A stretch of 25,649 nt of DNA from CAYJMQ01 sp964371555 (GTDB lineage Bacteria; Bdellovibrionota; JACOXK01; 2-02-FULL-40-11). The DNA is taken from NCBI GenBank assembly GCA_964371555.1, contig CAYJMQ010000027.1, forward strand, positions 1-25,649, in the 5' to 3' direction. Shown piece after piece: positions 21,959 to 25,649 of the stretch (the first letter of the stretch is position 1; each line of letters starts with the position of its first letter). The notes beneath the pieces are model-generated. The model saw nothing but the letters and a program-made list of their open reading frames with translations, did not search any database and had not been told where the DNA came from. The translations under genes and the position numbers were made by a program.

Positions 21959-22843
21959 TTAAGATCCCCTTTCGTAATAGCGTCTCGTTTCAGCTGAAAT
22001 TTTCTTAAGCCGTCGAGCAATTGTTTGTTCATCTTTAAGCCGCAGTGTGGCTGTTCCACAGGCAGGCGTAAAATGAGAACGTCTCAATATAGTGAAAATC
22101 TCTCTCTTTTGCAAATTTTTCGTTTGCAAATAGCGCAAAAAATGATCACTTTTCCCAGTCCGATAAATTTTTGGCTGTGTCGGAACAACCCCCCACAGCA
22201 AAAATCCCTTTTTAAGATATTCAAAAAGTTTTTGGCGATTTTCAAAAATCGCATCCCCGCCGAGTTCCACATCAAAGCTTATCAGCCGCAGCCTTGTGTC
22301 GTAAAATTGAGAAAAAAGCGATGGAGTCCACAGGTTGCAGGAATGAAGACCAAAAAGAAATTTTGAACAATCGACTTTTTTCTCAATTTCTATAATGATG
22401 CGATCCAAATCAGCGAAAAGCTTCCCTGCCGAAAGCTCATTTAGAAACGGTTCATCAAAAACGATCCACATTTTATTCTTCACTCGAAAAAGTCTTAGAA
22501 AAGCAACCGTTTTATCGATAAAAAACTGAATGAAATTCTGATAAAGATCCGGTGTCGCGATCAAGGGGCGCTGATCTGAACAAGGGATCGATTTTGCGAT
22601 CGTGTAGGGACCTGCCAGCTGAACTTTAAATATCTTTTGAGAATCATATTGTTTTAAAAAATCGTCGAGGGCTCCATAAGACGAGGAAAAATCAAGCCAC
22701 TGGTAGATCATAAACTCATTCCTATGGCGATTTGGCAGTTGAGGCAAAAAGGGGATTTCGTAATATTTGAATACGTGAGAAACCGCTCTTTTGGGGGATT
22801 GATGCGGCAGTGAACCAATGCCTGTGAAGCTGCACGGTTTCAC
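21959..22843 (-). CDS. Third MetE/UROD-fold methyltransferase with zinc motif
   Basis: 294 residues from GTG 22843, one nucleotide after the upstream stop; the longer frame from 22921 runs through the coding end of the upstream gene and is not favoured. Features: FTGIGSLPHQ at the N-terminus, VQLAGPYTIAKS, MWIVFDEPFLNE, then His167 and Cys169 in GLHSCNLWTP, Glu193 in FDVELGGD and Cys262 in TPACGTATLR, a complete His-x-Cys...Glu...Cys zinc set. It is shorter and more diverged than the other two MetE-like proteins. It may be a thiol or corrinoid methyltransferase; the methyl donor and acceptor cannot be read from sequence. It is tightly coupled to the flanking genes. Confidence 0.8.
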   Translation of the reverse strand: MKPCSFTGIGSLPHQSPKRAVSHVFKYYEIPFLPQLPNRHRNEFMIYQWLDFSSSYGALDDFLKQYDSQKIFKVQLAGPYTIAKSIPCSDQRPLIATPDLYQNFIQFFIDKTVAFLRLFRVKNKMWIVFDEPFLNELSAGKLFADLDRIIIEIEKKVDCSKFLFGLHSCNLWTPSLFSQFYDTRLRLISFDVELGGDAIFENRQKLFEYLKKGFLLWGVVPTQPKIYRTGKSDHFLRYLQTKNLQKREIFTILRRSHFTPACGTATLRLKDEQTIARRLKKISAETRRYYERGS

Positions 22844-22844
22844 A

Positions 22845-23585
22845 CTAAAACCGAATACCGAGATCGAAGAATGGAAGCATCGTAAGCCCCTGGGAAATTC
22901 CTGTTCTGAAGGTGAGCCCAAGCTTTAAATGAAAAGTCGACCATTGCCAAATATGACTCCCCCCCAATGAAACCTTTTTGGTTGAAACATTATAACCAAC
23001 CGCGCCCACCACAGAACGCCGGTCATTAAACTTATATTCAAGGTCGTTTTCAACATTGAGAAGTTTTTTGATGTGTATCATGTCATTTCCAAAAATGATA
23101 TTGCCATGCAAGCTCGTGTTATTGATATTCAAATGATAATTGATGAAATCACGAACTTTTGCCGAGAGCGTCCCCCCCAAATAGACGCGGTACATTGAAG
23201 ATGGCTGAGCTTCAGGGAGCTCTTCCAGCGTCAGATAAAAAATCCCGGCACGGGACGCTAAACTGACAGGGTGGATCGTAAATAATTTTAATTTTCCAAA
23301 AATATTCCATGATCCAAATAGATCATAAAGCGGAATCGTCTCAAGTGAAAACCAGTCAAAGATCCCGTACGCTGTTTGCCTAAGCCCTAAAAGAAGTTCT
23401 TTTTTCCGTAATAAAAAGGCCGTTTCACCGAGATGGGCCTGCGTTAATTCTTCCTGAGTCTCTTCAAGAGCCGCCTTGGAAATCATTGTATCGGAAGACA
23501 TCTCTCCCCGGGATTCAGCGCAAAGATTGCTCTGAGATCCGAACAGAGAAACGATTGTTATTATAATGAAGAGCCCTTTTTTCAT
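22845..23585 (-). CDS. Small outer-membrane-like protein at the head of the MetE-family operon
   Basis: 246 residues from ATG 23585, which begins a Sec signal peptide (MKKGLFIIITIVSLFGSQSNLCAES); a longer frame from 23675 has no signal and is not preferred. After about residue 70 the protein is rich in short alternating strands (FGKLKLFTIHPVSLASRAGIFYLTLEE, YRVYLGGTLSAKVRDFI, LEYKFNDRRSVVGAVGYNVS) and ends FFDLGIRF with a C-terminal Phe, as beta-barrel outer-membrane proteins do. No family is recognised. Its stop is immediately followed by the GTG of the first MetE-like gene, so co-expression with the methyltransferases is very likely. No clear Shine-Dalgarno; a GC-rich hairpin-forming stretch (23598-23617) lies just upstream. 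Confidence 0.75.
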   Translation of the reverse strand: MKKGLFIIITIVSLFGSQSNLCAESRGEMSSDTMISKAALEETQEELTQAHLGETAFLLRKKELLLGLRQTAYGIFDWFSLETIPLYDLFGSWNIFGKLKLFTIHPVSLASRAGIFYLTLEELPEAQPSSMYRVYLGGTLSAKVRDFINYHLNINNTSLHGNIIFGNDMIHIKKLLNVENDLEYKFNDRRSVVGAVGYNVSTKKVSLGGSHIWQWSTFHLKLGLTFRTGISQGLTMLPFFDLGIRF

Positions 23586-23626
23586 AAGACTTTTGAAGCC
23601 GGCCGCCGTAGCGGCTGGAAAAGCCA

Positions 23627-23643
23627 TGCAAATTGTCGGCCAG
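23627..23643 (-). promoter_or_regulatory. Candidate sigma-54 (-24/-12) promoter of the MetE-family operon
   Basis: On the minus strand 23643-23627 reads CTGGCCGACAATTTGCA. The invariant GG and GC are separated by exactly 10 nt, and the TTGCA end matches the sigma-54 consensus, while the TGGCAC part matches at TGGC only. Transcription would start near 23616, about 30 nt before ATG 23585. No RpoN activator gene is present nearby. Confidence 0.35.
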
Positions 23644-23674
23644 GGGACATTTATATAAAAAATATGTAATTTCA

Positions 23675-23693
23675 AATACTTATATTAAGTATT
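23675..23693. promoter_or_regulatory. 7-bp dyad (AATACTT-N5-AAGTATT), possible operator
   Basis: AATACTT (23675-23681) and AAGTATT (23687-23693) are exact reverse complements around 5 nt, placed about 30 nt upstream of the candidate sigma-54 site and between nagZ and the operon. It could bind a dimeric regulator. Function is inferred from symmetry and position. Confidence 0.35.
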
Positions 23694-23745
23694 GGCCTGA
23701 TAAAATTGTTTAGAGGATAGACAAAAGAGATAAAATAAACAAAAA

Positions 23746-25497
23746 TTAGAGGGGACTTTTCCCTGTGGGATGAATGATCCCGACCAGGGCCTCGGCAGTT
23801 GCGCGGACAAGCTCCGGCTGGGTGCCATAGCTGCAGAGGAAGGCAGAAATCTCTGAAATTTTCTTTATTTCATGAATGAGGTAGGGGGACTCAAAAGAAA
23901 TAACCACAATCGGTTTTTTTATATTTTGGGAAAGCTTTTGAACCAGCGGCAGCTGTGACCTGTGTGTCAGGCCTATCATGAGCAGATCGACTTCCTTTTG
24001 CCGTTCAGTAAGGTTTGAAACAATTGTCTCAATTTCGGAAACGGTAGGACGATTTGGAATTTTTAAAGAACTGAGCTCCTCATGATAAAATTTAAGCTCC
24101 TCATAAAAAAGATTGAATGGGGTCACCAAAAGCAGCTTTCGGGGATCCTCTTCCTGTAACGGGAGCGCCCCTTTGTTGAAAACCATCGTTATCGCCTTCG
24201 CGGCAATTTGGCTCAGGAGTTTTTGGTGCGCGGAATGGGTCAGCCATTTTGGATCTATGGATGCGGGCTCCCGAACAGCGTCAAAAAAACCCCGCTGATA
24301 TTTCAATCTAAGAATCCGTCGAACCGATTCATTAAGCCTCTTTTCTGTCAATTTTCCTTCCCGATAGGCAGTCAGAAGCGTTTTAAAAACCTCTGTTTTT
24401 TTCTCATCCGTCCAACTGACCATTACGATATCTGATCCCGCTAAAATTGCTTTGAGCGCCGCCTCCCCCACTCCATACTTGTTACGAATCGACTTCATCT
24501 CCAGATCATCTGTCACGATGAGTCCCTGATAGTTCATTTTTTTACGAACCACCTGGGTCAGAAGATTGTAGGAAAATGTCGCTGGCAAACCTGAAGGATC
24601 GATGGCCAGGACCGAAAGATGGGCTGTCATGAGCGCGTCGAGACCATTTTCCATCGCTTTTTTAAAAGGGATAAGGTGAAATTTTTCAAGATCAGAAAGT
24701 TCAGTCTGAATGGCGGGAATCGCATAATGAGAATCGACCGCGGTACTTCCATGCCCCGGAAAATGTTTCGCAGTTGCAACAACCCCCCGCGATTGAAGCC
24801 CTTCAATGTACCACATCCCCATTTGAGCCACGAGTTCAGGGTCCCCCCCGAATGACCGGATTCCGATCAACTGATTTTCTTGTTCCGTATTGACGTCGAG
24901 AACAGGGGCCAAATTCATGTTAATCCCCATCGCAGAGAGGTCGAGCGCCATCATTTTCCCAACCATATACGAAAGCTGAAGCGAACCTGTGGCTCCGATC
25001 GCCATCGGGGGAGGGAAAGAGTGAACCCCTTTCCTAATCCGCGCAACCGATCCCCCTTCCTGGTCGACCGATATAAAAAGTGGAATTCCCTGATCTCCAT
25101 GATCTAAAGACGCGACACGCTGAATTGCGGAAGTGAACTGGCGAAGCTGAACCGGGTCATCAATATTATGAGCGTAAAAAATAACCCCCCCCAGTTTTAA
25201 TTTTTTAATAAGCTGCTCGGTTCCGGGGGTGAGTCGCTTCCCTCGGATCCCCACCATAAGAAGCTGCCCGATTTTTTCTTCAGGCGTCATACGCGAAAGT
25301 CTGTTTTCAGTTTTGTCCTCTCTCGTGAGTGAAAAAGAGGCCTGTTGAAAAAAAGGAAATTTTGGGTCAGCCGCCGCGTCAAACGAAAAAAATAAGACAG
25401 ATGATGTCATCCAGAGGAGCGAAGCGACGAGGGATCCCACCAGAGGTGAAAAAATAGTTAAACGAATCGCCGATTTGATTTGAGTGACTATCCCCAC
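23746..25497 (-). CDS. nagZ: NagZ-like beta-N-acetylhexosaminidase, GH3, membrane-anchored
   Basis: 583 residues from GTG 25497. An N-terminal hydrophobic segment (about 20-40) suggests a signal-anchor or signal peptide and periplasmic location. The GH3 catalytic barrel follows: KIGQLLMVGIRG, LGGVIFYAHNI, SVDQEGGSVARI, LAPVLDVNT, the NagZ loop KHFPGHGSTAVDSH (244-257) with Asp255/His257, and TDDLEM with nucleophile Asp330. A second domain (about 430-583) resembles the GH3 C-terminal domain, as in Bacillus-type two-domain NagZ; E. coli NagZ is about 340 residues, single-domain and cytoplasmic. The likely role is removing GlcNAc from muropeptides. It is monocistronic as far as seen; the 160-nt gap to the next gene (23586-23745) holds the regulatory sites listed. 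Confidence 0.92.
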   Translation of the reverse strand: MGIVTQIKSAIRLTIFSPLVGSLVASLLWMTSSVLFFSFDAAADPKFPFFQQASFSLTREDKTENRLSRMTPEEKIGQLLMVGIRGKRLTPGTEQLIKKLKLGGVIFYAHNIDDPVQLRQFTSAIQRVASLDHGDQGIPLFISVDQEGGSVARIRKGVHSFPPPMAIGATGSLQLSYMVGKMMALDLSAMGINMNLAPVLDVNTEQENQLIGIRSFGGDPELVAQMGMWYIEGLQSRGVVATAKHFPGHGSTAVDSHYAIPAIQTELSDLEKFHLIPFKKAMENGLDALMTAHLSVLAIDPSGLPATFSYNLLTQVVRKKMNYQGLIVTDDLEMKSIRNKYGVGEAALKAILAGSDIVMVSWTDEKKTEVFKTLLTAYREGKLTEKRLNESVRRILRLKYQRGFFDAVREPASIDPKWLTHSAHQKLLSQIAAKAITMVFNKGALPLQEEDPRKLLLVTPFNLFYEELKFYHEELSSLKIPNRPTVSEIETIVSNLTERQKEVDLLMIGLTHRSQLPLVQKLSQNIKKPIVVISFESPYLIHEIKKISEISAFLCSYGTQPELVRATAEALVGIIHPTGKSPL

Positions 25498-25562
25498 ATC
25501 TCTCTTTTCGAAAGTTTGGGGGAAATCTTTAATCGGCTATTTAGAGCTTGTTCGGAGATAAG

Positions 25563-25637
25563 GTCATTCTGAGGGCGTTAGCCCGAAGAATCTCTTTTTT
25601 ATGGTCGAGATCCTTCGCACTTCGTGCTCAGGATGAC
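25563..25637. repeat. Dispersed palindromic repeat (copy C)
   Basis: GTCATTCTGAG (25563-25573) pairs with CTCAGGATGAC (25627-25637) at 10 of 11 positions. As in copy B, each half contains its own hairpin: GGGCGTTAGCCC (25572-25583) and GCACTTCGTGC (25618-25628), joined to CGAAGAATCTC and GAGATCCTTCG. The remaining sequence 25498-25562 and 25638-25649 shows no gene. Confidence 0.75.
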
Positions 25638-25649
25638 AGACTTCGTGCT

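Noticed and set aside
22844..22921. N-terminal extension of the third MetE-like gene
   Set aside because: It runs through the 3' end of the outer-membrane-like gene in another frame; GTG 22843 directly follows that gene's stop.
23598..23640. Cyclic-di-GMP or SAM-type riboswitch upstream of the MetE-family operon
   Set aside because: Some GC-rich segments look similar but the conserved cores are not present; the leader is probably only about 30 nt if the sigma-54-like site is used.

Overview
The window reads as a chromosomal segment of a Gram-negative bacterium. It encodes Lgt, a LolB-like lipoprotein, signal-peptide proteins with outer-membrane features, and an S41 protease with a membrane anchor. 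A PhaR-type regulator, a tandem pair of ArsA-like ATPases, an EI24/CysZ membrane protein and a selC tRNA fit a 'deltaproteobacteria'-like lineage (Desulfobacterota, Myxococcota, Bdellovibrionota, UBA10199 and similar). That placement is inference; no rRNA or taxon-specific marker is present. No CRISPR array, phage or complete insertion sequence was seen.

Layout. 1-396: decayed radical-SAM gene. 477-2375 (-): secreted protein with a transglutaminase-like core. 2607-3734 (+): citrate synthase. 3791-6222 (-): ComM/YifB-type AAA+ protein and lgt. 6410-6919 (+): stand-alone response regulator. 6922-11536 (-): one co-directional block, TPR protein, LolB-like lipoprotein, oppD, oppF. 11563-11662 (+): tRNA-Sec. 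11758-12162 (+): PhaR-type regulator whose 3' end runs into a 123-bp inverted-repeat element. 12223-14596 (-): subtilisin-like protease and PRPP synthase. 14681-18248 (+): tight operon of lipase-like hydrolase, two ArsA-type ATPases and an EI24 membrane protein. 18266-19657 (-): S41 processing protease. 19658-19936: intergenic region packed with repeats. 19937-23585 (-): outer-membrane-like protein followed by three consecutive MetE-family genes. 23746-25497 (-): membrane-anchored NagZ-like glycosidase. 25563-25637: another copy of the dispersed repeat.

The most unusual locus is the four-gene operon at 19937-23585. Two of its three MetE/UROD-fold proteins keep a complete His-x-Cys...Glu...Cys zinc site. 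The middle one has lost the His and Cys, as the N-terminal half of classical MetE has. This looks like a split or folate-independent (core-MetE/Mes-like) methionine synthase, or a related methyl-transfer system, co-transcribed with a small envelope protein and possibly driven by a sigma-54-type promoter.

Other notable points are the selC gene with a 10-bp variable-arm stem and no selenoprotein nearby; a palindromic element that supplies the stop codon of the PhaR gene; a dispersed repeat whose internal hairpins differ between copies yet stay paired; and a hairpin that would bury the start signals of the 632-residue secreted protein. TPR-LolB-like followed upstream by prs recalls the TPR-lolB-ispE-prs order of Pseudomonas, here interrupted by selC, the phaR-like gene and the protease.
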